NCBI GenBank assembly: GCA_002189035.1
Contig: CM007992.1
Coordinates: 62,001 to 126,000 of the forward strand
Length of the DNA: 64,000 nucleotides
DNA from: Utricularia gibba
Taxonomy: Eukaryota; Streptophyta; Magnoliopsida; Lamiales; Lentibulariaceae
Direction of reading: 5' to 3'
Positions 15,019 to 25,601 of the stretch are shown here, piece after piece. The notes under the pieces were generated by a model. It worked only from the letters and a program-made list of their open reading frames with translations, did no database searches and was not told where the DNA came from. The translations under genes and the position numbers were made by a program. Numbering within the stretch: the first letter of the stretch is position 1; every line of letters starts with the position of its first letter.

Positions 15019-17010
15019 TGGTTTTGCTTTTCTTTCTTTTTTTGCTCTGTTGTGTTTTGAAGTTACTGAACTATTCCATAGTTTACATTCAAATCCCACA
15101 CTGAGGGAGGGTCTGTTATTAGAATTGAAGCTGTGATCATGCAACCTGTCATAAGCTCCAGGTAAAAACTTTTGGTGTCCAACTCGCTCCTTTGTGTTGC
15201 TCAAAATGGGCAACGTTTCTGCTGTAAAAAATCCAGAATTGCAGCAGTCTATGGCTTGGTTATGGTTGCCGCAGGATTCATCCGTTCATTCATTCATTCA
15301 TGAAGCTCCTTGGGATTTGGAGGATCTGAGTTTGATGTTTTTCACATTACAACTGGGAGGGACAGCATCCTTAAAGGAGGAGGGACTTGCAACACTACTG
15401 CCTCTGCAGCATGTTAAATTCATGTGTCAGACCGGGAAAAAACCATTCATCCCCATCCCCTTGATAGACAGACTGTCCGTACCCCATGAATCCATAAGTT
15501 AACGGCCATGAGGCGGAATCATGAAAGCGACATGTTACTGTGGATACCGTTGAAACATGAAGGAATCAGCCACAGATTTGCTGCAGTAAGGAGCATTGCC
15601 TCACTCCCCTTCTTATATGCAGTTCTCCATGATGTGTAGCGTCTCGCCAGTTGTAAACTTGGTGGGCTTAATTTGCACAAAAGGAAGGGCTGAATTTGCA
15701 CAAGCCAGGGAGGGGGAAGACGACAGGAGCAGAAATTGAGTTGTGAGGTGAATGCGCGAGGAATGCTGTGCATGTGCCTGCCTGCCTGCCTCATCAAAAA
15801 AGGCCCCATCTTTTCCTGCAGTTAACACATGAATTTCACTAAAAGTTTATGGGCAAGACAGCAAAGAGGAAGCAGACACTTGCCATATCCACCTGTCCTC
15901 GCCCCTCTTGTCATCCATCTTCGTCCATAAAAGCACCCAACCAAAACACATGGGGGTTCCCCTGATTGATTTCCCTCTTCTTCTTCCCACTCCCTGCTAT
16001 CAGCATTCACCACCATTTACCGACACATTTATCAAGCTCTGTGAAGAGGTGAACTCACAGATGATGATGGATGGACGTTTCCTCCAAAACAATCACAAGC
16101 ACAGTCATACTCATTTCCTAGTTCTCGAAGGGAATTGGAGAGGAGACCCACCCAGCCACCTAAATTCTATACACTCCTACAGTGTAGAACGATGGATTAT
16201 CCAGAGAAGGCGACACCCTCAGCTGCATCATGATGCTTAGTGATGCACATGGGCGAGGATTATAGAAAAATGACACATGAGCCAACGAACCCAACACAGA
16301 CACACATGTCATAGTCGGAATGAAAATAAAGTGATTTTGATTTGAGCAATTGCCGCCAGTAATGGCGCAACCATTCAAGTGACTCTACTGAGCTCCACCA
16401 TCCACGCCAATGGGATCAGATTAGCCAGTTGATTGTTGACACGAGGACGTGGCAGCTACCAACACAAGGCCCTTGCCGACACCAAATTCAAGGCCCGAAC
16501 GTGTGCAGGAATCCGGGCCAACCCAAGTAGGGGTTGGCAGTTCCCAGACCAAACCCAGAGTAATCCTGGTTGGGTAATGAGTCTCACAAACCGACCGTCG
16601 GTCCAATCCGACGGTAGACTCTTTCTTGTTTTGGATGAATGGGAAGCCATTGATCTTCTTCTCTCAATTACTGGGATCTTTGACTTATCCCGCAACAATG
16701 CTAAGAGAAAGGAATAAGGATCAAATTTTTTCCCATTAAATGCTGCGGATTCCAGTTCACCGGGCAGCCGTTACCTACAAATATGTATTTAAGGATAAAA
16801 TAGCTGTAGCGGTGTATCGTGTCGGTTGCTCTTTCTAGGGTTCATCGTCACAAGTGCGTCACCTGAAACTGTATTTTGGTAATATTCTTTGGTGGCGTCT
16901 TCCTTCTTACCTACTTGGTAGATCTGCGATGGCTCGCTCCCTTTGTGCCCCGGATAGCTAGGCACCCCGAATGTTGCTGGATTCACCCTGACCTTCTGCT
17001 GCCGACAACA
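15019..17010. other. Intergenic region: bHLH 3' end to RWA promoter
   Basis: It holds the 3' UTR of the bHLH gene and the promoter and 5' UTR of RWA. The open frames present are short, overlapping on both strands, and show no recognisable domain. An AGGGTT element at 16838-16843 lies in the likely RWA leader. Confidence 0.5.
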
Positions 17011-20000
17011 ATGGTGATCTATGGGCCACTGACGCCTGCTCAGGTGAGTTGCGATCTTGGTGATGCCAACTCCGTATGTAGATAGCTAATGCCTTTGAAG
17101 TTGCAGATGCCTTTTCTGAATCTGAATTTGCACAGTGTGTTTTTCATTCCCTAGTTTGGTTCAAGGTTGTTTTTTTTTCTATGCGTTCGGAGACTTGACT
17201 TGATCGATGCAGGTGGCATTTTTTATCGCAATAGTGCCCGTATTTTGTGCTTGGTTATACTCGGAGTATTTGGATCACAGGAAAAGCTCTTCGGTTCCCA
17301 AAGCGTAAGTCAAAATGATAGTCTATTTCATATGTTTTCAATCCAATGCCATGGAAATTCTCAGAACGTATATTTGTGAGTTTCTTTCCAGCGGATATGA
17401 AAAAAAAAAAAAAAACTTGGGATGAAATCAAAGATTTAATTTCAGCGAGGGTAATGGTGTTGTGATTGCGTGCCATTTTTCAAAGAATTGGAAGGGTCTT
17501 GCTGTTTGCAGTGAGTTTATTGTTTAAATTTCAGGGGCAGGAGCTCTGATATCAATTTAGCTGAGTTGGATGGAACAGCTTCAGAAAATGACAGAGCTGT
17601 TCTTTTGGAAGGCGGTATCTTGCAGTCAGCCTCTCCTCGTGCAAAGAGTGCGTCTGTGGCATCTCACGTTTTGAGGTGTGGTAGGAAACTTTTATTTGTT
17701 TTGTACTCTGGTGGGAACTTAATGTGCTTAAAGTAATTGTCATTCAGATTTCTCACCTTGGACGAGACATTCTTATTGGAGAATAAACGGACGTTAAGAG
17801 CCATGTATGTCTGCATAATCATTTGATCCATGACCGCAGCTTCATAATTCATACTTGTGTACGCTTCAACTTTTCCATTTCTCTTGCAGGTCAGAGTTCG
17901 GTGCACTTCTAATTTACTTTTACTTGTGTGATCGTACAAATATTCTTGGTCAATCGGAAAAGGTTTGGATCTCTATAGTTTCCGTTTTTCTTTTACATTT
18001 TTTCATTAAATGACATTTGGATTCCCTATTTGATAACTGAATATCAAAAAGTCATGCATCTTCTCGTGCTAATGTTTATTATTTTTTTCTGCAGACATAC
18101 AATCGGGATCTTTTCCTATTTTTGTATTTTCTCCTCATCATTGTTTCGGCATTCACTTCATTCAAGATACACAATGACAAGTCCCCTTTCTCTGGAAAGT
18201 CGATAATGTATTTAAACAGACACCAGACAGAGGAGTGGAAAGGCTGGATGCAGGTAATATTTTTGATGATGTTTGTACAAAAATCTTCTGTATCTGAGCT
18301 TGTTATCCTTAATTTTCAAAAAATTATATCATGTACCCATAGGTACTGTTTCTTATGTACCACTACTTTGCTGCCAAAGAATTCTACAATGCTATAAGAG
18401 TCTTCATTGCTGCATACGTCTGGATGACTGGTTTTGGGAATTTTTCATACTATTACATCCGTAAGGATTTCAGCCTCGCCAGGTTTATCCAGGTAGGGTA
18501 TGCTACCGTAGAGTAATTCCTCTGCTATCGGGAAAATGGTAGCCTTATGCTCCTAAATTGATCTTTTAGATGATGTGGCGACTTAACTTCTTGGTGCTGT
18601 TCTGCTGCATTGTGCTCAACAATAGTTACATGCTATACTACATATGCCCCATGCACACGCTTTTCACCCTTATGGTCTATGGGGCCCTCGGTATTTTCAA
18701 CAAGTATAATGAGAATGGGGCTGTCATAGCTGTGAAATTCGTGGCCTGCTTCTTGGTGGTTATTCTTATTTGGGAGGTTCCTGGCGTTTTTGAGATCTTC
18801 TGGAGCCCCTTTACTTTTTTGCTTGGTTAGTGGCGTTTGGATATGGTATATAGGTTGTTTAGTTTAGCTAATGTGGGCGTATGAAACTTGGTACATGAAT
18901 ATGTTTCAGGATACAAGGATCCAGCTTCAAATCCACCATCCCTCTTGCATGAGTGGCATTTTCGCTCTGGTCTTGATAGGTATATCTGGATAATTGGGAT
19001 GATATATGCGTACTACCACCCTACGGCAAGTCCTGCATATGCTTCTTACACATAATCGGCTCTTGCTCAAGCTTATTCTTGGCATATTGCTCTTTTTGAA
19101 AGGTCGAAAGATGGATGGAAAAATTGGAGGAAGCTGAAGCTAAGCAGAAGATAATCATAAAATCAACAATTGTGATAACATCGCTTTCAGTATGGGCCCA
19201 TATTCATCTCATTCGACATCTTGCTTATTTCCATATTCAGCACGCGAGGTTTCTTTTCAGGTTGGTTATCTATGGTGGGAGTTCGTGTACAAGCTCCCAA
19301 AAATCACTTACAACAAATATCATCCTTACACTTCTTGGATTCCTATAACGTAAGCACCTGTGTTAATGCATTATCATGTGATTCGGAAATTTATGAGTGA
19401 CAAGAAATTTCTTTCTTGCTTTCCAGCATATACATATGCGTTAGAAATGTGACCCAGCATTTCCGGTGCTACACACTAACACTTTTTGCGTAAGTAGCTT
19501 TAACTGAAATTATGAACCAACTTCGAATATGATGGTATCTGTACATGTGGTTTAATTCTCTCTGTGATCAGATGGCTAGGAAAAGTCACCCTCGAGACAT
19601 ACATCTCGCAGATTCACATATGGTTGAGGTATGACTTGAATTTTTCGTGTATCAGACAGAGCATTTCTCTCCAACTTGGATTTCATATACATGAATGTGG
19701 ACCAGGTCCGGCATACCAGACGGACAGCCAAGGCTGCTGCTTTCATTAATTCCGAACTATCCGCTGTTGAATTTCATGCTCACAACTTCCATATACATTG
19801 CGGTACTGTTTTCATACTTGTGTTTCAGCACATCCCTGTGTTGCCTATTTTGCGTGACAAGGGGGGGAATATTGCAGGTATCCTACAGGCTTTTTGAGCT
19901 CACAAACACATTGAAATCCACCTTTGTACCCAGCAAGAATGACAAGCGACTCGCACACAATTTGGTAGCCGCCATGGTTATAGCGAGCATTCTATACTGC

Positions 20001-20139
20001 GTTGGGCTTGTTCTGCTTAAACTTCCTGCTGCAATGGTAATCAACGCCTCTTCCGTTTTCACGTTTACAGTTCATTCCTTTGAAGGAAACATCAGACATA
20101 TGTGGTGTGTGCGTGTAACCTTGTCAGGTACCATCTTGA
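17011..20139 (+). CDS. Reduced wall acetylation protein (RWA), CAS1-domain O-acetyltransferase
   Basis: RWA proteins are multi-pass Golgi proteins needed for O-acetylation of xylan, pectin and xyloglucan, probably by supplying acetyl groups across the membrane. Sixteen exons give about 546 residues: 17011-17043, 17213-17304, 17535-17675, 17748-17804, 17890-17962, 18095-18253, 18343-18492, 18570-18825, 18910-19025, 19103-19189, 19261-19349, 19427-19489, 19572-19628, 19706-19802, 19878-20036, 20128-20139. Hallmarks are [132 protein letters not shown] and [12 protein letters not shown]. About ten membrane segments are visible. The intron 19026-19102 starts with GC (ACG|gcaagt), a GC-AG intron required by the frame. 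The last coding exon (four codons, VPS-stop) is tentative; reading through instead ends at 20174. Confidence 0.92.
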
Positions 20140-20482
20140 TGCGATGCTGCCGCCCCAAACAGCAATGTGAATAGAGAGAGCGGCAACCAAGGCTGTGCGT
20201 GCGTAGCGACGACAACAAACCAGTTATGAATTACACACTGCCTGGTCATTGAGTGGAGGGAGTAGTAGTGTTGTTATTTTTTTTTCGTTTTCCAATCCAA
20301 AACTTGGGAGAAAGAAAGATGAGAATAATGAGTGTCCTTTTTAGCCCAATAACGACGGCGTAATTATGTGGTCCTGGGGGAGTGATTAAGGCCTCCCGGA
20401 AAGATAATCAGTCACTCGAAGGGACCAGGCGTGGCGCGGTGTAGGGGACGACACCTCCATTACTATCGGCCATCACTCACTC

Positions 20483-20520
20483 AGGCAGGCAGGGCAGGGC
20501 AGGGCAGGGCAGGGCAGGAG
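20483..20520 (+). repeat. GGGCA pentanucleotide microsatellite
   Basis: CAGGCAGG leads into six or seven copies of GGGCA, ending AGGGCAGGAGG. Regular GGG runs two bases apart make it G-quadruplex-capable on the plus strand. Confidence 0.75.
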
Positions 20521-20610
20521 GAGGAGTCGGGCGGGGGGTCAAAAGGAATTACCCGAGAGAAGGAGGCGAGTGTGGGTGAATTGGCTGGCGCATACGTCTT
20601 CCTCGCAACG

Positions 20611-20638
20611 GCCCAGCCCGGCCCGGCCCGGCCCGGGG
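20611..20638 (+). repeat. GGCCC pentanucleotide microsatellite
   Basis: The plus strand reads GCCCA and then GCCCG repeated four to five times. Both strands carry regularly spaced CCC or GG runs. Confidence 0.7.
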
Positions 20639-20763
20639 CATTGAATGTAAGTGCCAACCTTCTTCCCTGCCTGCACAGCACATTCCTTGTGCGTCAATGC
20701 CACTGTCGCGGGCCCGCCGGACTTGCTTGGATGCACCGCCTGCCATTCCCGGCTCCCGGTTCC

Positions 20764-20784
20764 CCTCTCTCTCTCTCTCTCTCT
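20764..20784 (+). repeat. CT dinucleotide microsatellite
   Basis: About ten CT units run directly before the GGGAT array. CT tracts are common in plant promoters and 5' UTRs. Confidence 0.75.
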
Positions 20785-20786
20785 GC

Positions 20787-20808
20787 GTGGGATGGGATGG
20801 GATGGGAT
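20787..20808 (+). repeat. GGGAT pentanucleotide microsatellite
   Basis: Four copies of GGGAT are visible, followed by TGTGGATGGG. GGG runs are spaced by two bases. Confidence 0.75.
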
Positions 20809-21046
20809 TGTGGATGGGTCCCAGGTGAAGGAGATACAAGGGGATCGGGAGGAAGCGATCCAGCCAGTGGCAGGCCACCGCTGCACCAAGGAGCCTGCCT
20901 GCCGCTCAACGATTAGCAACACAAATGCCTCACCGGCACTCCTCCTCCTGTGTGTGTGTGTGGATGGCTCAATCTCCACGATCCAAGAAACTTCCTCCAT
21001 TTTTCAGATCTTCCCTCTCCGCTCCGGATCAGATCCTTAACCCATT

Positions 21047-21069
21047 GGACGGGACGGGACGGGACGGGC
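21047..21069 (+). repeat. GGGAC pentanucleotide microsatellite
   Basis: GGACGGGACGGGACGGGACG then GGCC: four GGGAC-type units with GGG runs two bases apart. Confidence 0.75.
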
Positions 21070-21291
21070 CGGCGGTTTTCCGACGCCTTCCCTTCCAGTT
21101 CCCTCTCCAGGACCAGACAGGCCACGTGGCGTCCCCTCCATTTTTTTTTCTGTGGTCCGTCACTACATAATTACATTGCCCCACCCGCTGGGCCCGCCCC
21201 ACGCCCATCCTCCATAAAAGCAAATGCCATCTCTTTTTCTCCTACGATTCACATCCCCTTCCTTCCTTCTGTTCCTCCTCCTATCCTATTG

Positions 21292-21453
21292 ATGCAGAGC
21301 CTCCGGCTTCAGCTTCAGCCCCAGCCTCAGCCTCAGCCTCAGCCCGCGTGTGATGAGGAAAGAGATGAAGACGGGGATGAAGTTGATGATGAGAAGCCGG
21401 TCCGACTGATTTGTGGAAACTCGGCGCTATCCTATCTGAGCTTTGCTTTTTAA
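21292..21453 (+). CDS. Possible small acidic protein, 53 residues, unknown
   Basis: I do not recognise this frame. It begins with ATG 70-80 bp after a TATA-like CATAAAAG box and a pyrimidine-rich leader (CCTTCCTTCC). It encodes MQSLRLQL, then five Gln-Pro repeats, an acidic stretch (DEERDEDGDEVDDE) and a neutral tail ending LSYLSFAF. The QP repeat comes from a CAGCCT hexamer array, so part of the frame could simply be microsatellite. Against a real gene are the short length and lack of a domain. In favour are the promoter-like upstream sequence and the sharp acidic segment. It might also be the first exon of a longer transcript. Confidence 0.25.
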   Translation: MQSLRLQLQPQPQPQPQPACDEERDEDGDEVDDEKPVRLICGNSALSYLSFAF

Positions 21454-23199
21454 TGTAAAACTTTTTCGTTTGTGGGTGTGTTGTGTTGTTCTTGACCTTG
21501 TAAGGCCTTTTCTTGACCTTGTAAGACCCCTTCTTACAAGGGGTTGCTGTCTTGGTTTTGTGATCTGGGATGCGACGCCATCCGCCGGGTCTGTGTCTCT
21601 TTCTCCCACCCCACCTCCTCCTTCCCTGTCTATCCCTCCCTCATGAGCTGCCTTTGTTTTCATTCCATCCTCGTTGAAATGGATGCTTGATGCTCTTTAC
21701 TTCCCATGTAATCGATTGGCGAAGGTGGTATCCGCATGTGTTTTGAAACTGCTTTTTAATTTTATGCTCCTGCGTATTGAAAACAATACCACTTATGTCT
21801 AAAAGAAAGTACCTCCGATCAAATTACATTACCGTGGAAAAAGCGGAGGAGAATGCTGTTTTCCTTTAGCATGTTTGGCCCCCATGCCACATTTATCATT
21901 GACCAAAAAGTCCCATTGAATCACTTTTGGTCACTTCGCAGCTGAACGCTTTGTCTGCTCCATGTTTCACAACCTTGGAGCTGCAGAGTGCGTTACGCTT
22001 GGCTTGCCGCCGTAACTTACACTCCGTTATACAATACAGTGACAATTTACCGTGGGGTGGGTAGGATTTATCAATAAGGTAGACTAGACGGGTAAATGCT
22101 GAATTATTTGTCTTGGTTCGGTCTTAGTGTTGCACGGGGTGGAGATCAAAAGCGGACGACAATGGCGGCAGTTGGGAAATGTCTGACGCGCAAAGCGAAA
22201 ACGCATGCGCACAACAATGGTGGGCTGCTGAGGTAATTCAGGCGTAACGGAATTGGAATCGCTATTTCTCCTTTCATTCTGATAATTGTAAACCGATCTT
22301 TCTGCTGTTGCTATATGGGCATCCGATCTCATTTCGCGATTGCATTGATCATGGGAAAGCGATCTGATGCGAATGTGTAACTTGAAGACAGAAGTATAAA
22401 CAGAGACAAAGAGAACTCTCACCGTTGGGGGGGAGGAGATCGATATGCATGGAAACACATTAACGATCATCAGTCTACGTTGGTAATCCAAAAGGTAAGT
22501 TTTCATACAACAAACACTACAATTGTGCGTTGAGTTTTCAAAAAAGGGTCAGTGCTTAAAGTAATGATAATAAGTTCATTGGTAATCCAAAAGGTAAGTT
22601 TCTAACCTGCGGATAAAAACTCTATGACAAATGCAAATGGAGGAGTAGTCTTCAATCATAAATTCAAGCAACTAATGCCATAAAATTTCAGATGTTGAGA
22701 GGTGGATTTCTCTTATAGTTGCCTTGAGACATGTGAAGTACAACAAATATTCGAGTAATTACACTTGTAACTTTGGTTATGATTTTAAATGGGGATGATG
22801 AATTTCTGCACGGATCAACGGCATACTAAACCAAGGCTTGGGAGTGGGAGTAGCCGGTGGATGAAATCTCTGTTGTTTTTTTTTTCTTTTTCAACTGACG
22901 GCTTCAGTCCTTGGAGCTTGTTGTTGTGTACCTTCGTCAACGTAAAGATACGTTTCAAGGACCGCTGATCTCTTCGGTTTTGGGGGTGGCAATTGGCAAG
23001 TGAAGATTTTGACTTTCCGTGTATTTAGGCAGGGAGTAAGCTTACCGAGTGCCTTTTTGGATATGAGATTTACAGAAAAATTTATGGGCGACCCGCGAAC
23101 TTGCTTGTGCTTTCTAGATAGATGCTGATGCCGCTGTAGAGGGCTTTACCTGGAAGGCCAGAGAGATAAAGAGGGGCGAGGGAGCGTGAAAAATGGGAT
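21454..23199. other. Intergenic region with short direct repeats
   Basis: No gene is supported. At 21488-21542 a TTCTTGACCTTGTAAG phrase is repeated, and the second copy forms a hairpin with the following CTTACAAGG, which could act in RNA 3'-end formation. A 23-base phrase (GGTAATCCAAAAGGTAAGTT core) occurs at about 22480 and again at 22579. The minus-strand frame 22084-22506 has an ATG but no recognised domain. Confidence 0.5.
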
Positions 23200-24366
23200 A
23201 TGGGAATGGTTTTTGCGCAGGAGCAGAGTTCGTTTTAGACCCTAAAGGGTTGGTCGATCCGAACCTTCTTTTGTTGGGCCAAAGATTGGAGAGGGAGCTC
23301 AAGCTAAAGTCTATGAAGGAAGGTGAGTTGTCTTTGTTTTTTTTTTTTTTTTTCTGATCTTCTTTAAGAACCTTGATCTGTGAAGTGAAATGGTTTCGAT
23401 TTGAGAACCTTAGGATTTTGAAAGCCTCCGTTCCAGTCTGAGTTGTAATGAGATCCAATGAACAGTAGAATTCGCACGCACGTTTAAGACAACTTTCTTT
23501 TTCTGATGTGACATGATTCTTGTCTCTTTTGTTGTGTTATTTATTTTCACCCTCGATACTGTGTTTGGAATTCGCGGTTGCCTAGACTTACATTCCTAGC
23601 ACAGTAGAGTACAGTTCTCGGTGCAACGTGTCATTTGATGTCAGTATCTGTGTCATCTATGGACCAGATACAAAAATCGAAGTGTTGCTGTCAAAATTGT
23701 CCAAAGAGGGGAGACACCTGAAGATATAGCATGGCAAGATTCGGAAGAGAAGTTGCCATGCTATCTCGAGTACAGCGCAAGAACCGAGTTAAGGTTGCGA
23801 TTAGCTATTCAGTTGGTAGAGATTCTGAATTAATGTTCTTGATCTTCTGGGGTCGACTTTTTGCTACTTCGTTAGTCTCCCTCTTTATTTATAGTCCCTC
23901 GCACTTGATCGAGCATCTCCACCGCTTGTACAGCACTTTCCTTTCTTCGCTTGGCTGTTATTGGGTTAGATGCTGGTGTTTACAGATAGAGCCCATGTCT
24001 CTTTTGTTGGGTTATTTCATGTCTCGCCGTCTTGAGTGACTCTGAACCCTGTGATCGATCCACAGTTCATTGCAGCTTGCCGGGAACCTGTCATGGTCAT
24101 TGTGACAGAACTTCTGCTAGGAGGGACATTGCGGAAGTGCTTGCTAAGTCTTCGTTCAAGGTGCCTGGAGATGCATGTTGCCATTGGATTCGCTCTCGAC
24201 ATTGCTCATGCCATCGTCATCTGAAACCTGGTAATGCCGAATTTCTGCCCCTTCGCTCCAAAGATTGTATTTTTATACATTTCATGTTATTAGCGAGGGA
24301 AAAGGTCTCAGAAAGAGTCAGTTCTTTGCCACAGTATGTGTACTGATCGCTGGATAGCGCCAGAGG
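23200..24366 (+). pseudogene. Decayed Raf-like (group C) MAPKKK pseudogene with intron traces
   Basis: Pieces of a dual-specificity-like Raf kinase gene remain in order, still separated by introns, so it came from DNA duplication, not reverse transcription. Piece 1 (about 23223-23322) reads EFVLDP, VDPNLL and, after a one-base shift, GPKIGEGAQAKVYEG (Gly loop), ending at an intact gtgagt donor. Piece 2 (23668-23793) reads YKNRSVAVKIVQRGETPEDIA, then loses frame, then ARFGREVAMLSRVQRKN. Piece 3 (24066-24230) reads ACREPVMVIVTELLLGGTLR and HVAIGFALDIAHA, then a deletion removes the CLH...IIHRD segment; only a HLKPGN remnant of the catalytic loop follows. Piece 4 (about 24341-24363) keeps RW(M/I)APE before a gtaggt donor. 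The DFG segment and the whole C-lobe after APE are missing. The parent family resembles Arabidopsis Raf-like kinases with a VDPKLLFIG start; the functional copy is not in the window. Confidence 0.8.
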
Positions 24367-24552
24367 TAGGTAGTTCACCTTGGTTTTCTCTTTTTACCGA
24401 CCTTTACAACTGGACAGAATGGTTCTTCTTGAAGCTGGGAATAACTAATTGTAAAGGTCGGTAATAACTAACAACGAACTTCCCCAAAAGAGGCGAATCT
24501 GGCAAGTGACTCACGAATGAAGGTTCAGTTATGGATGAATGATTAGGAGCAA

Positions 24553-25601
24553 CTAGGGGCGGGGTCCTCCGAGGAAGATGTTGGCGGCGCGAGGCACATA
24601 GACAACATTTCCATTCCGGGACATGGATGCAACATTTTCTCTTGCTGCTTCAATCTTCCTCAGCTCAATCAGTCCCATCCCTGCGGCAGCGGTTGCATCA
24701 GAAATCAACTTGGCGGCCTCACTTTCACCTTCAGCTCTGATGATGGCGGCCCTCCTCTCCTGCTCCGCCTTCATCACTACAAATTTGGAGCGTTCAGCCT
24801 CCTGCTGTGCAACCTGTTTCTGCTCCACAGCCTTGGAGAACTCGGCGCCATATGACAAGTGAGTGATTGCAACGTCGTCAAGTTCAATGTTGAAATCTTT
24901 GGCCCTCCCCATTAGGCCTTCACGGACAAGTGCAGAGACACGGGGTCGTTCGGTAAGCAACTGATCAGCATTGAATTGAGCAACAACTGCCTTGAGAACC
25001 TCATTGCCAATTGATGGGAGGACTTTCTCATCGTATTCCAACCCCAGAGTCTTGAAGATGTCTGGTAACCGATTGACCTCAGGGCGAGAAAGCACACGGA
25101 GGGTGAGATTCACCATCTGCAGATCCTTGGTTCCTGGCACCATACGTGACTTTGTTATTTCAGTACTTTCTTATCCTAAATCAAGAACCACGACAAATGA
25201 CAACCTATCAATACATATTAAAGCATCTTCGACTTCAGGCGTACAGATTAAGTGGTTAAACACGGTACATCCTTCATTTGACTGTTGAGAGACTGGTCAC
25301 ATTCATTCAATCACATTCAAGGACAGAGTACGTTAACTGTTTTACCTGAGATGGAGGAAAACGTGTGAGGACGGGTGCGAATGTCAAAGATATAAGGTTT
25401 TTGAAGCCATGGAACCAAAAAGTGAGTGCCTTCACTGACGGTATCATCGATAACTCCACGGAAACGATCAAAAAGTACAGCGCGCTGGCCACCGTCGATG
25501 GTGTAGAGAGATGAATTGAGTACGGTGGCGCCGATACCGAGGCTGAATGCAGCCCGCGCAATATTCGTCAGGAGAGACGCGGCGGCTTGGCTGCTCCCCA
25601 T
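24553..25601 (-). CDS. Prohibitin, PHB1-type (plant PHB3/PHB4-like)
   Basis: Prohibitins form a large ring with PHB2-type partners in the mitochondrial inner membrane. They support cristae, respiratory complexes and protein turnover, and in plants root growth and ethylene/NO signalling. Two exons on the minus strand (25346-25601, 24553-25133) give 278 residues. An N-terminal hydrophobic segment (residues ~10-32) anchors the protein. The SPFH/band-7 domain follows: [72 protein letters not shown] and [20 protein letters not shown]. The C-terminal coiled coil is [20 protein letters not shown] and [14 protein letters not shown]. The protein ends IFLGGPRP. Length and domain order match the family. 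The start ATG faces the mL54 gene across a short divergent promoter. Confidence 0.95.

Larger units (their letters stand above)
20140..21291. other. RWA 3' region and GC-rich microsatellite-dense stretch
   Basis: After the RWA 3' UTR the composition changes sharply at about 20430. Short repeats follow each other: GGGCA, GGCCC, CT, GGGAT and GGGAC (listed separately). Long open frames occur on both strands, but they follow the repeats and show no domain. A CATAAAAG TATA-like box sits at 21213-21220, upstream of the small ORF at 21292. Confidence 0.55.

Noticed and set aside
20431-21000. Long open frames on both strands in the GC-rich repeat zone
   Set aside because: They arise from GC-rich microsatellites, which lack stops in several frames at once; no domain or splice support.
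13904-21069. Telomere or rDNA origin for the G-rich repeats
   Set aside because: The units are GGGGC, GGGCA, GGGAT and GGGAC, not TTTAGGG, and no rRNA sequence is nearby.
22084-22506. Minus-strand frame of 140 residues with an ATG
   Set aside because: No recognised motif, no promoter-like context, mixed low-complexity composition; length alone is weak evidence.
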